A DNA stretch of 64,000 nt, from assembly GCF_900100865.1 (NCBI RefSeq), contig NZ_LT627734.1:372001-436000 (forward strand). Direction: 5' to 3'. Positions 9,515 to 17,928 of the stretch are shown here, piece after piece. The position numbers were made by a program, and so were the translations under genes. Every line of letters starts with the position of its first letter. Positions within the stretch are counted from its first letter, which is position 1. The notes under the pieces are model-generated. The model ran no database searches. It saw only the letters and a program-made list of their open reading frames with translations, and was not told the origin of the DNA. This stretch comes from Candidatus Aquiluna sp. UB-MaderosW2red (GTDB taxonomy: Bacteria; Actinomycetota; Actinomycetes; Actinomycetales; Microbacteriaceae).

Positions 9515-11074
9515 ATGAAGAAGCTAATTGCTGGGCTCGTGTCAGTTGCTGTTTTGACATTTGGTCTTGTGCCCGCCCAAGGCGCTACCAAATACGTTGC
9601 CAAGCAGAAGACGCTCTCAAGCTTTAGTGCCAGTGCTACCGGTCTAACGCCGCTTCAGAGATCCCAGGTGGAGCAAGCGGTGGAGGCCAATGCCTATGCC
9701 GAGAAGTTTATCTGCACCGGTGTTCGTTACTACGAGCAGGCTATGAGCGTGAACATTACCGTTCGGAAGCGTGCTAAGGCAGCTTGTGACTACGCCAAAG
9801 AACTAAACCCGGAACTGTCGACTTGGTACCAAACGAAGTCGACAGCTGCCCGGAGTTATTCCGGCAGGGTGTTACTAACTATCAGAACCGATGATGAACT
9901 AGCCAATTTGGTACCTTCGCATAATGCTGAGACCGGGTCTATTGACCAAGACCAGCCCCAAAACTGGGGAAGCCTGGCTCTTCCGCTTGAAGCCTGTCAG
10001 CTAAGAGAAACCAAGAACTTTCTTGGCGGTCAGTCAAAGGGGTTTCCTGTAGAGCGCTCGAACCGGGCGGTTGGCAATGTGAAAATAGCCATCATCCCGG
10101 TCGATTTTTCCAATGCACTGGGTGAGGGTAGCCCAGCCGAATTATTCAAAGAGGACATTCGGCTGATTGGCGAGTGGGCCAAGCACTTTAGCCGCGGCAA
10201 GCTCACCTACGAGATCGAGTTCAATGCCAAGTCTTGGATTAGAGCCCCGAAGGAGGCCCAGTGGTATACCTGCGCTCAGTGCGGCGGCGCCCCCAAAGAA
10301 TTGCAACCTAAAAACACCGGCGTGCAGCAAATGATTGCCGCCGCCGATATGGCCTATGACTTTGAAGGAGTTGAAATCATCTACTTCATATTCCCCGCCG
10401 ACGCCGACAGGAAGTTTGGAACAACCGCTTACGGCTTCAACCAAAACTTCTCTTCTCAAGATGGTCCAATAACAGCATCTATTTATGGGGACTTGGGATG
10501 GCGAGCTGGGAACCGGCCGGCTAACGCGACCGTTTGGGATCATGCCATCCACGAGATACTTCATTTTCAAGGCTTTGTTGGTCACGGCCCATCAAACGGG
10601 AGCGGCCATTACATAACCTCAAATCAGTGGGGCCCTTCTAAGGCCGTCACCTCCTGGGAGGCTTTTTTGAATGGTTGGTTTGATGAGGAAGAAATTCTTT
10701 GTCTTGATAAAAAATCTTTAGAGCAAGAGCTATTTATCACTATGGATTCGATAGACACATTTGGTGACGGCAAAGAGTCAGTGATGGTTCGGCTAAACGC
10801 TGAAGAGCTGATAGTTATTGAGCGCAGAGAGCCGGGCCCATTCACCAAGATTTGTAGCAACTGCAATGCATCGCTAGAGACCGGCTTCACCGCATATCGG
10901 GTGAACGTGAATGGCCCGCATTATCGAGACGATAGAGACCCCAGCTCATATCAAAAGAACTTCTGGAGTTTCCTCGGTGACAATAAAAAACCGAAGATTG
11001 ATGACTCTGTTGAATACCAAGGTGTCAGAATCACTCGCATCAGCGATAAGCAAATGAAGTTGAGCTTGGATTAG
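9515..11074 (+). CDS. secreted M6-like zinc metalloprotease
   Basis: A 519-residue exported protein. Residues 1-24 are a classical Sec signal (MKKLIAGLVSVAVLTFGLVPAQGA). A ~90-residue N-terminal module contains FICTGVR and a LNPELSTW motif. The catalytic half carries HEILHFQGFVGH with H346, E347, H350, G353 and H357, an HExxHxxG zinc site related to M6 immune-inhibitor and metzincin proteases but with the third histidine one residue later than the metzincin spacing. CAQCG (near 251) and CSNC (near 449) pairs suggest disulfides or metal binding. ATG is preceded by AAGGGG. It stands alone between the frameshifted small gene and the AbiE pair. Protease activity is inferred from the motif; substrate unknown. 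A decayed copy of its N-terminal module lies near 58.9 kb. Confidence 0.8.
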   Translation: MKKLIAGLVSVAVLTFGLVPAQGATKYVAKQKTLSSFSASATGLTPLQRSQVEQAVEANAYAEKFICTGVRYYEQAMSVNITVRKRAKAACDYAKELNPELSTWYQTKSTAARSYSGRVLLTIRTDDELANLVPSHNAETGSIDQDQPQNWGSLALPLEACQLRETKNFLGGQSKGFPVERSNRAVGNVKIAIIPVDFSNALGEGSPAELFKEDIRLIGEWAKHFSRGKLTYEIEFNAKSWIRAPKEAQWYTCAQCGGAPKELQPKNTGVQQMIAAADMAYDFEGVEIIYFIFPADADRKFGTTAYGFNQNFSSQDGPITASIYGDLGWRAGNRPANATVWDHAIHEILHFQGFVGHGPSNGSGHYITSNQWGPSKAVTSWEAFLNGWFDEEEILCLDKKSLEQELFITMDSIDTFGDGKESVMVRLNAEELIVIERREPGPFTKICSNCNASLETGFTAYRVNVNGPHYRDDRDPSSYQKNFWSFLGDNKKPKIDDSVEYQGVRITRISDKQMKLSLD

Positions 11075-11154
11075 GGCGCACTACAACTTCTGATTGATTT
11101 CGCAATCCGATTGTCCATTCAATACCGCCTTCCAGTCGTCTTGAGACAATCGAG

Positions 11155-12087
11155 TCACAAGATGGCACGCGAATAACTACTGCCCAAAAACAAAGCAGCT
11201 GCGAGATTCGAAAATTGCTCCGCAGCCTCCTTAAAACTCGGCGGGGCCGACGCTATTGCCGGGAGTTGCAAGTTATAGGCAGCTTGGACATTAGGTGAAT
11301 CTGCGAAATCTTTGGCCAGAGAATTTAGAGCTCGGAATCCGATGGCCGGTTCGGTAAACACCCTGTGTCGACTGGAAAGTTCGTCAATGGAAAAGTCGAA
11401 TATTTCCTGCATTAAGTCTCGGTCTTTGGAGAGTTCCCTAACTCTCCAAATGTCGTACACGTGCCGAATTATTTTGGGGTTGCGTTCGATTTGATCTAAT
11501 CGAGATAAAAAAGCTACCACCTTTTGCGCCAGGGTCTCTTCAAGTGCAACGACCTCTATAACTTGTGTTTCGCTCACCACCCCAGCAAAGGTGTAGGCCA
11601 AAGATTGAACCTGCAGGGGCGTGGTGGGAGCCAAAGCGACTTGGGCGAAGAACTCTAATTTGATGGAGCTCTCAATTTGGAAGTCTGATTTAAATCGAGA
11701 TTGATAGGGGATGGTGAGCTGACTGTATCCCCCATCATATTTGGCCTGGGCCGTAACACCAAAAAAATAGTTTGCTTTCAAAAGCTCTTGAAACTCAGCG
11801 CGAATTTGCCTCATGACTGACCTTCTTTTGCTATGGGACAATCCAGTTGGAGTGATAACTTTTAGGTCAACATCCTCTGATAACCGGTCCATCAGGCCAC
11901 GCGCTTTGACCAAGCTGGTTCCGCCGCCAAAGGCGAGCTGGAATGGAGAGGCATTCAAGGTTGCCACCAACTCAAGCACCTTTGAGATCACTAGGTCCTT
12001 TTCCAGAATATCTTCTCGAAAAGGGGAGCGGTTGTCGCTTACGACATCTGAAACTAAGGCAGCTTGAGCATCAGAAATTAGAAACAT
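11155..12087 (-). CDS. abiEii: AbiEii-type nucleotidyltransferase toxin
   Basis: A 310-residue member of the nucleotidyltransferase AbiEii/AbiGii toxin family, the toxin half of a type IV toxin-antitoxin and phage abortive-infection pair. Family motifs are visible: GGGTSL at 54-59, the metal-binding D-V-D-L near 72-75, and the KD motif at 30-31 (EKDLVI). Characterised relatives add nucleotides to tRNA acceptor ends or bind nucleotide, halting growth. Its start overlaps the end of the upstream partner by 17 bp, implying coupled translation. The length is normal for the family. Family call firm; biochemical activity inferred. Confidence 0.85.
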   Translation of the reverse strand: MFLISDAQAALVSDVVSDNRSPFREDILEKDLVISKVLELVATLNASPFQLAFGGGTSLVKARGLMDRLSEDVDLKVITPTGLSHSKRRSVMRQIRAEFQELLKANYFFGVTAQAKYDGGYSQLTIPYQSRFKSDFQIESSIKLEFFAQVALAPTTPLQVQSLAYTFAGVVSETQVIEVVALEETLAQKVVAFLSRLDQIERNPKIIRHVYDIWRVRELSKDRDLMQEIFDFSIDELSSRHRVFTEPAIGFRALNSLAKDFADSPNVQAAYNLQLPAIASAPPSFKEAAEQFSNLAAALFLGSSYSRAIL

Positions 12088-12472
12088 ATTCTATTTTGAT
12101 CTGACCCACTGACATTTTGCGAGACACTCGCTTGTCGGTTTTCACGATTAGATGCATTGGAATTTGATCTGTTTCACCCGCCTCCCAGGCCTTGATTAAT
12201 GGGTGCAGTTCGAAGCCGACACCAAGTTTTCTCAGGGCTTCTCGGGATAGTGACCAGAGGGTAGCCCTGGGTACAAAGCTCCCCGAGGAAGTTTTTCGGG
12301 TTTTTGCATAAACCCCTCTACCAATTCGATAAAGCGATCCTGCTTGAACCATGAGAGCAAGGGCGACATCTACCCTCGCGCTTGAGCCAAATCTCAACAG
12401 ATCTTGGCGCAATACAACATCGGAATGCTGTCTGGCTACAGAGCGTTTAATTTGTTGCTGAATCGTGTTCAT
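12071..12472 (-). CDS. AbiEi-type/DUF6088 antitoxin-regulator
   Basis: About 133 residues, encoded directly upstream of and overlapping the AbiEii toxin by 17 bp. The N-terminal half (VVLRQDLLRFGSSARVDVAL, then LYRIGRGVYAKT) is the winged-helix seen in AbiEi-type antitoxins and DUF6088 proteins, with the characteristic G-R-G-V-Y-A turn. I chose ATG at 12472 because GGAAGA lies 7 bases upstream; a longer frame to 12508 has no such site. AbiEi proteins repress their own operon by binding inverted repeats and neutralise the toxin without direct binding; that role is inferred here from family and position. Confidence 0.75.
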   Translation of the reverse strand: MNTIQQQIKRSVARQHSDVVLRQDLLRFGSSARVDVALALMVQAGSLYRIGRGVYAKTRKTSSGSFVPRATLWSLSREALRKLGVGFELHPLIKAWEAGETDQIPMHLIVKTDKRVSRKMSVGQIKIEYVSNF

Positions 12473-12580
12473 AGTTACAATCTTCCATTTAAATGAAAAA
12501 CTAAACAAGACCTAAATAACTCTATGTTTAGCAAGTTTTGGTTGCAATTTGCCATTGTTTTGTGGCTAGAAGAGTCCGCG

Positions 12581-12688
12581 TCAGACATTGCTCTGCTCGG
12601 CGAATTTGGGAATGCGACCCTTATTTGCCTTGGCGTTTCTAGCGGCCAAGGAGCGCTTGCTAAAGCCTGCGCGGGAAGAACTCGACAT
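12581..12688 (-). CDS. possible 35-residue basic peptide
   Basis: A short frame just downstream of the BCCT carrier reads MSSSSRAGFSKRSLAARNAK then NKGRIPKFAEQSNV. It is strongly basic with actinobacterial codon use and lies in a 267-bp gap. GCGAGG is almost adjacent to the ATG, too close for a normal site. I do not recognise it and it may be chance. Confidence 0.2.
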   Translation of the reverse strand: MSSSSRAGFSKRSLAARNAKANKGRIPKFAEQSNV

Positions 12689-12739
12689 CCTCGCAAACCG
12701 GTGGGGTCCGGGCCTAGCTTCTTAGGCGCCCAGCGAGAT

Positions 12740-14596
12740 CTAGTCTTTGGAGTTTTCTGGTTTGCCCTTGGTCTTCTTTTCGGCCTCGGCTGCCTGCACC
12801 GTCTCCACCTCGTCTTCGACGATTGCGTCAGCCTGAGCTAAGTTGTCGGGCGGCGCCAACTTATCATCGTCAATGATCGCGTCTAATGTGCGCTGCGAAA
12901 TACCGTCCCCGGTTTTCACTGCCTTTTTGCGCAGGCGCTCAAGCGCTGCACGAAGTGGTTTTGAGGGCTCGCGAAGCGATGGCTCTTCCACCTCGAGACC
13001 ATAAAAATCACCGATGTGGTCGACAAATTGGGCACGTTGCGCCCTGTCATAGGCGCGACGTTCCCGACTGAAGGCCGTTACCGTGGCCGCACAAATCATC
13101 AGCATGACGATGCTGAATGGCAGGGCGGAAAGAATCGCCGCGGTCTGCAGCGTTTGCAGCCCACCGGTGATTAGTAGCGCAATCGCCAAGAACGATGCCA
13201 GCAGAGCAAAGAAGATACGCAGGGCCTTGGGCGGTTCTGTCGAGCCACCGGTTGCAATCATTGACATAACCAGCGCTCCCGAATCCGCGGAGGTGACAAA
13301 GAAGATACCAATCAGCAGGATCACACCGAACGTGAGAGCGGTCCCCGCCGGGAGCCCACCAATTAGATCAAATAGGGCCGAGTCGGCATCTACCGATCCG
13401 TCGGCACCGATCAAACCGCCCTGGCCGTAAAGCTCGCGGTAGATGGCGTTTCCGCCGAGCACACTGAACCACAAAAAGGTGAGCACGGTGGGAACAAGCA
13501 TCACTCCGCCGACAAACTCACGCACGGTGCGGCCCTTGGAAACTCGAGCAATAAAGACACCAACAAACGGTGCCCAAGACATCCACCAGCCCCAGTAAAA
13601 AGTGGTCCAGCTCGCTTGCCACTGCTCGCCTGCTACTCCCGCATAGGCGCTCACGGTGAAACTGAGCCCAAGAAAGTTCTGTAGGTAGTTGCCCATCGAT
13701 TGCACAAACTCGCGGAACAAAAACGCTGTCGGGCCAACAATCAACAGAAACACCAACAGCACCGCGGCGAGAAGCAGGTTGGTTGTCGAGAGCCATTTCA
13801 TACCGCGGCCAATGCCTGAAACCAGAGACAGGATGGTGAACCCAACTACTACGAATATGACCACAATTTGAGTGGTTAGGTTTGCTTCGGCAACACCGGC
13901 TTGTTCAAGTCCGGCCGAAATTTGGAGCACACCCAAACCAAGCGAGGTGGCAACCCCAAAAACGGTGCCCACAAGTGCGATGACATCAATTAGGTTGCCC
14001 CAGCCGCCACGAATGCGCTTGCCAAGAAGCGGCTCAAGCGTCCAGCGGATAGAGATAGGTCTACCACGACGATGGATTGCGTAAGCCAGCGCGAGACCAA
14101 CAACCACATAGATGGCCCAAGCGTGCACGCCCCAGTGCAAAAAGGTTTGGCTCATCGCTTTTTGGGCTAGCTCAATCTCAGTGCCGGTGACACCCGGGCG
14201 AGGGTTTGCAAAGTGGCTGAGCGGTTCGGCGACACCGTAGAACACCAGCCCGATGCCCATGCCTGCGGCGAAGAGGAAGGAGATCCAAGAGATCATTGAG
14301 AACTCGGGTTTGTCATCGTCCTTCCCGAGCTTGATGTCACCAAAGCGGCTAAACCCCAACCACAGCGCAAACGCTACAAAGAATGCAGTGATGAGCACGT
14401 AATACCAGCTGAAGGAGCTTATGACGTTCGATTGCAAAGTGGTGAACACGGTATTAGCAATTTTCGGAGCGATTATCGAGAAAGCTGTGATTGCAATTAC
14501 CAGACCGGCAGCCGGCCAAAACACCCAGGGTGCCAGCACAGCAGTTGCCTTTGGTTGCGCCTTTGGCGCAGATTCGGGGGTAGATCCTGTGCTCAC
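12740..14596 (-). CDS. BCCT-family betaine/choline/carnitine transporter
   Basis: A 618-residue, twelve-helix secondary carrier for zwitterionic quaternary ammonium solutes such as glycine betaine, normally coupled to sodium and used in osmoprotection. The glycine stretch AAGMGIGLVFYGVAEPL (about 110-127) is the substrate and sodium-binding part of helix 3, and FYWGWWMSWAPFVGVFIARVS-type sequence around 335-355 gives the tryptophan-rich box of helix 8. A long charged C-terminal tail (about 525-618), rich in Arg, Lys and Glu, resembles the osmosensing tail of BetP. Transcribed alone. Substrate choice between betaine, choline and carnitine is not decided by sequence. Confidence 0.92.
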   Translation of the reverse strand: MSTGSTPESAPKAQPKATAVLAPWVFWPAAGLVIAITAFSIIAPKIANTVFTTLQSNVISSFSWYYVLITAFFVAFALWLGFSRFGDIKLGKDDDKPEFSMISWISFLFAAGMGIGLVFYGVAEPLSHFANPRPGVTGTEIELAQKAMSQTFLHWGVHAWAIYVVVGLALAYAIHRRGRPISIRWTLEPLLGKRIRGGWGNLIDVIALVGTVFGVATSLGLGVLQISAGLEQAGVAEANLTTQIVVIFVVVGFTILSLVSGIGRGMKWLSTTNLLLAAVLLVFLLIVGPTAFLFREFVQSMGNYLQNFLGLSFTVSAYAGVAGEQWQASWTTFYWGWWMSWAPFVGVFIARVSKGRTVREFVGGVMLVPTVLTFLWFSVLGGNAIYRELYGQGGLIGADGSVDADSALFDLIGGLPAGTALTFGVILLIGIFFVTSADSGALVMSMIATGGSTEPPKALRIFFALLASFLAIALLITGGLQTLQTAAILSALPFSIVMLMICAATVTAFSRERRAYDRAQRAQFVDHIGDFYGLEVEEPSLREPSKPLRAALERLRKKAVKTGDGISQRTLDAIIDDDKLAPPDNLAQADAIVEDEVETVQAAEAEKKTKGKPENSKD

Positions 14597-14730
14597 TTTG
14601 ATCTCCAGTCGCTTGGGTCTGAGAGTCGTATCTAAGCTGTTCTAGCTTCAAGCATAGTTTTCCCAGTCAGCTCAGTGCCATTCGAGCAGCTGAGGCGATG
14701 CTCATGCTCGTTTCGACGTCGCATTTGATG

Positions 14731-14932
14731 AGCAGTGGGAACAGGAACTTTAGGCGTCGAGCCTCAAGCTGATATTGGCCGAAACAGAATGTGTGGATAA
14801 CTCAATGTTTAGCTCCTAGCTATTGCGAAGATCGATTTGATCTACCTATACTTTTGAACAGCGAAGGCAATAGCCCGAGTTAGTAATCCCAGTGGCTCTC
14901 CGGACGGTGAACTGCTGGGATTTATGCTTTAA
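14731..14932. repeat. 202-bp direct repeat, left copy, with DnaA box and hairpin
   Basis: Matches 15501-15702 over its whole length with no net gaps; I estimate roughly 75-80 % identity by eye. It contains a perfect DnaA box (TGTGGATAA, 14792-14800) and, on the plus strand, an AATCCCAG...CTGGGATT stem (14885-14892 with 14915-14922) enclosing the conserved loop CCGGACGGT. Its right end overlaps the stop codon of the DUF3800 gene. Confidence 0.85.
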
Positions 14933-15462
14933 GGCAAATGCTTGATTCTTAGGTCAAGCGATCGGAGTGCAAGCCTCCACCTACCACCTCGTGCAAAAGC
15001 CCAGGCAAAGGCGTCGGGCAAAGCGAGCAATTGCTCTTGATAAGGCTCCAGGTGGTGGAAGATCACTTGAGTCTTATTTTGTCGACTACGCAACTGCCTA
15101 CCAAGAGTCAGACGGTCTGCCGCCAAGAAGTTTTCATCTAGATCAAAGATCACTTTGTACTGCTCGGATGGGCTCAATTCTGAGACCGTGGCCATCACGC
15201 AAAGCTGCCTGGCTGCACCTTCACTGCCCCTATTTAGCCCCTTCACTACATAGCAAGTGGTTATTGAAGGAATCGTTAAAAGGCTTTTCAAAATATTCAT
15301 GCGTCGAGAATCGCTCTCCTTGGCGAAGTGAATGCTCCTTTGCCCCTTCAGTCTCAGTTGGTTCAGGGTCATCCGCGCAGCCGGAGCCAAGGCCAGGTCT
15401 ATTTCCACGGCACAAAGTATGTAATCTTTGCGCTTACTTTCATCAACCAATATCAATCTCAA
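14929..15462 (-). CDS. DUF3800-like protein
   Basis: A 177-residue protein beginning MRLILVDESKRKDYILCAVE. The hydrophobic strand ending in D-E-S, followed by a second strand, is the opening of DUF3800 proteins, which are predicted to have an RNase H-like fold with an acidic site; the later D-L-D at about 105-107 and the closing D near 150 could complete it. No experimental function is established for the family, and members often lie in defence or mobile regions. Here the gene sits exactly between two 202-bp direct repeats, suggesting it arrived or was duplicated with them. Family assignment moderate; function unknown. Confidence 0.55.
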   Translation of the reverse strand: MRLILVDESKRKDYILCAVEIDLALAPAARMTLNQLRLKGQRSIHFAKESDSRRMNILKSLLTIPSITTCYVVKGLNRGSEGAARQLCVMATVSELSPSEQYKVIFDLDENFLAADRLTLGRQLRSRQNKTQVIFHHLEPYQEQLLALPDAFAWAFARGGRWRLALRSLDLRIKHLP

Positions 15463-15500
15463 AATAACTAAACCCGCCTGTTTTCCGCAGGGCCTCTATG

Positions 15501-15702
15501 CGCAGCAGAAACAAGAACTTTAGGCCTTGAGACTCAAGCTGGCTTTGCTGAAAACGGAATCTGTGGATAACTCAATAAGTAGGCGCTAGCTATTGCGAAT
15601 ATCTAATTCAGCTACCTACACTTTCAAGTAGCAGAGGCAATAGCCCGAGTTAGTAATCCCAGGATCCTTCCGGACGGTCGTGTTCTGGGATTTATGTTTT
15701 AA
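15501..15702. repeat. 202-bp direct repeat, right copy, with DnaA box and hairpin
   Basis: Second copy of the repeat at 14731-14932. DnaA box at 15562-15570 and AATCCCAG...CTGGGATT stem (15655-15662 with 15685-15692) occupy identical offsets; the CCGGACGGT loop core is unchanged although its flanks differ. It lies upstream of both the DUF3800 gene and the alcohol dehydrogenase. Confidence 0.85.
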
Positions 15703-15876
15703 CGGGCCACTGCCTGGAGATCTAATTGCTCAGAAACCTGCATCAGATTAGGACTTGGGCCCCTTACTGTGAAGACCCGCATAGTCCATGGCTAGTCAGT
15801 AGATAGTCGGAACCTCGGGGTTAGTGTGGGAGGTGGGCCTTCGTGGCAGCTGGCTACGGGTCTCAAGGAGATTTCA

Positions 15877-16977
15877 ATGAAGACACTTGCCGCCGTAGCC
15901 CTGGCAAAGGGCGAGCCACTAGAGATGCGCGAACTAACTCTTGATGAAACCCGACCCGATGAAGTGCGAGTAAAACTCGTTGCTACCGGGGTTTGCCACA
16001 CCGACGCCATCGTGCGCGATCAGATCTACCCACTCCCACTCCCACTGGTTTTAGGCCATGAGGGAGCTGGGATTGTTGAAGCGGTAGGAGATGCGGTTAC
16101 CAGCGTCGCAGTTGGCGATCACGTGGTGCTTAGCTTCCCAAGCTGTGGAGTATGCGGCTCCTGTGTATCTGGTCACCCAGCATATTGTGTTGACTTTGGT
16201 GCTCTGGCAATGGGCGGCGCTCGCTCCGATGGAACAACCGCTTTTAAGGCCGAGGACGGCTCTAATGTCTCCTCCCACTTTTTTGGCCAGTCATCTTTCG
16301 CCACCGTAACCAACGTCTATGAGCGCAGCGTTGTGAAGATCTCAAAGGATGTCCCACTCGAGATCATGGGACCCCTAGGTTGCGGTATTCAAACCGGCGC
16401 GGGCGCAGTGCTAAATGTGCTCAAGCCCGAAGCCGGCAGCAGCATCGTCATCTTTGGAACCGGTGCTGTTGGGATGTCGGGTCTATTGGCCGCCGTGATA
16501 GCAAACTGCACCACCATCATCGCGGTTGACATTGTTGATAGCAGGCTGGCCAGGGCCAAAGAGCTCGGAGCCACCCACACCATCAACAGCAAAAACGAAG
16601 ATGCCGTGGCCAAAATTCGAGAGATCACTGGGCAAGGCGCAAACTACGCCCTCGACACCACCGGGAACGCAATGGTCTTTGCTCAAATGACCAAGGCGCT
16701 TGGAACCCTTGGGCACGGTGCCCTGGTGGGCGCCGCAGCCCCCGGCACCGAGTCTCCTGTTGACATCGGTGGCCTACTGCTAAGCGGTATCAAGATCAGC
16801 ATGGTTATCGAAGGTGACGCTGTGCCACAGACCTTCATTCCCAAGCTAATCTCGCTCTACCAAAAAGGACTATTCCCCTTCGACAAGCTCGTGAAAAAGT
16901 ATGAGTTTGCCGAGATCAACACTGCCTTTGCTGACAGCGAATCTGGCGAGACGCTCAAGCCAGTGGTGATTTTCTAG
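15877..16977 (+). CDS. zinc-dependent NAD(P) alcohol dehydrogenase, aryl/allyl-alcohol type
   Basis: A 366-residue medium-chain dehydrogenase that oxidises a primary alcohol to the aldehyde with NAD(P). Catalytic zinc ligands are C40 (GVCHTD) and H61/E62 (GHEGAG), with the third in GPLGCGIQTGAG. The structural zinc knot is C-GVC-GSC-...-YC at about 88-110, and the Rossmann glycine motif is GTGAVGMSG. The SFATVTNVYERS and GCGIQTGAGAV segments fit the benzyl-alcohol/geraniol dehydrogenase branch. ATG at 15877 has a textbook AAGGAG six bases upstream; a longer frame to 15826 lacks one. It converges on the LuxR-type gene. A copy of its C-terminal coding region survives at 31.07-31.21 kb. Confidence 0.9.
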   Translation: MKTLAAVALAKGEPLEMRELTLDETRPDEVRVKLVATGVCHTDAIVRDQIYPLPLPLVLGHEGAGIVEAVGDAVTSVAVGDHVVLSFPSCGVCGSCVSGHPAYCVDFGALAMGGARSDGTTAFKAEDGSNVSSHFFGQSSFATVTNVYERSVVKISKDVPLEIMGPLGCGIQTGAGAVLNVLKPEAGSSIVIFGTGAVGMSGLLAAVIANCTTIIAVDIVDSRLARAKELGATHTINSKNEDAVAKIREITGQGANYALDTTGNAMVFAQMTKALGTLGHGALVGAAAPGTESPVDIGGLLLSGIKISMVIEGDAVPQTFIPKLISLYQKGLFPFDKLVKKYEFAEINTAFADSESGETLKPVVIF

Positions 16978-17056
16978 TCTCGCAGCTCAATTCAAGCCGG
17001 AAGTCGAATCAAGTCAACCGTTTGGCCCTACTACCAGCTTCGCTAGGCCTTTTGGC

Positions 17057-17821
17057 TTAGCGAAGCTGTGAGTAGCGGGCCTTGATGCCGGCTTGTTTTC
17101 TGGTTGACACCGAGAGCTTTTTAAGAATCTCGGCCACTGAACTCTTGACGCTCGATAAAGAGAAATTTAGCTCTGCTGCAATCTCTGAGTTCGATTTATC
17201 CTGAGCCAAAAGTGCCAGCACTGTCTGCTCCCGGATTGTGAGATCGGTAAGTGGCTCTAGGCCCTGTTCAGTTTTTGCGATGTTTCGGTAGGTGACAGCT
17301 CTAATAGCCATTGACAGTAGTGATTGAAATACTTGGTAGTCGATCTTGAACTCTGGCAGTTCTGTGAACCTGGGCATGGAGGCTAGACCCACTACTCCGT
17401 AAAGGTAACCCTGGTCGTAAAGCGGCACTACCAAGGCGCTTTTGAGGTTATTGCCGACAATCACAGCATCGATGTCCGACTCCGGGGTGAGCTGACCTTT
17501 TTGGGCAGCTTCTAGAAGGTCCGATATCACGGTTGGTTGAGAGTTTTGCAGGGCCTGGGCAATGCGACCCGCACTTGAAAGTGCCACCGATTCCTTAGAC
17601 GGGCCACTTCCCAAAAGACCGTAACGACCGATCTCTCTGATTCTTGCATCCGCGTCAATAGTTGCCAGGATCGTGGCAGCAAAACGATGGTTGGTGATCT
17701 CAAACATGGTGAGCAACTGGCAGATCTCGGAGAAGTTTCTGCAAGCAGAAATTCTTTGGGTAAATTGCTCCAACTGCTGCATGGCTTTTGATCCTTGGGC
17801 TCTAGTTATAAGGCGGGACAC
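17057..17821 (-). CDS. GAF-LuxR transcriptional regulator
   Basis: A 254-residue cytoplasmic regulator. Residues 20-180 resemble a GAF sensor (SALVVPLYDQGYLYGVVGLASM), followed by a LuxR/NarL helix-turn-helix at about 190-250 (LTIREQTVLALLAQDKSNSE, then SVKSSVAEILKKL). There is no receiver domain. It is divergent from the 991-residue surface protein, and the 107-bp gap contains four TGGCYA-type repeats at exact 11-bp steps, the likely target of this or another regulator. Two decayed tails of the same family lie downstream of other surface-protein genes, linking this regulator type to surface-protein loci. Ligand unknown. Confidence 0.8.
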   Translation of the reverse strand: MSRLITRAQGSKAMQQLEQFTQRISACRNFSEICQLLTMFEITNHRFAATILATIDADARIREIGRYGLLGSGPSKESVALSSAGRIAQALQNSQPTVISDLLEAAQKGQLTPESDIDAVIVGNNLKSALVVPLYDQGYLYGVVGLASMPRFTELPEFKIDYQVFQSLLSMAIRAVTYRNIAKTEQGLEPLTDLTIREQTVLALLAQDKSNSEIAAELNFSLSSVKSSVAEILKKLSVSTRKQAGIKARYSQLR

Positions 17822-17847
17822 ACCCGAACCTCATTAGCCACAGTCTA

Positions 17848-17891
17848 TGGCTAAATAATGGCCATAAACTGGCCATATTTTGGCCATCGAG
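17848..17891. promoter_or_regulatory. four helically phased TGGCCAT repeats
   Basis: TGGCTAA (17848), TGGCCAT (17859), TGGCCAT (17870) and TGGCCAT (17881) repeat at exactly 11 bp, one DNA turn, in the divergent gap between the LuxR-type gene and the surface protein. TGGCCA is itself palindromic. A same-face binding array for a multimeric regulator is the simplest reading. Confidence 0.6.
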
Positions 17892-17928
17892 CCCCCTCTG
17901 TTCTGCACTATTTTCCTAGGCTTTTCAG

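Noticed and set aside
14868-14932. tRNA or tmRNA in the 202-bp repeat hairpin
   Set aside because: The stem and loop do not form a cloverleaf and there is no T-arm consensus or CCA end.
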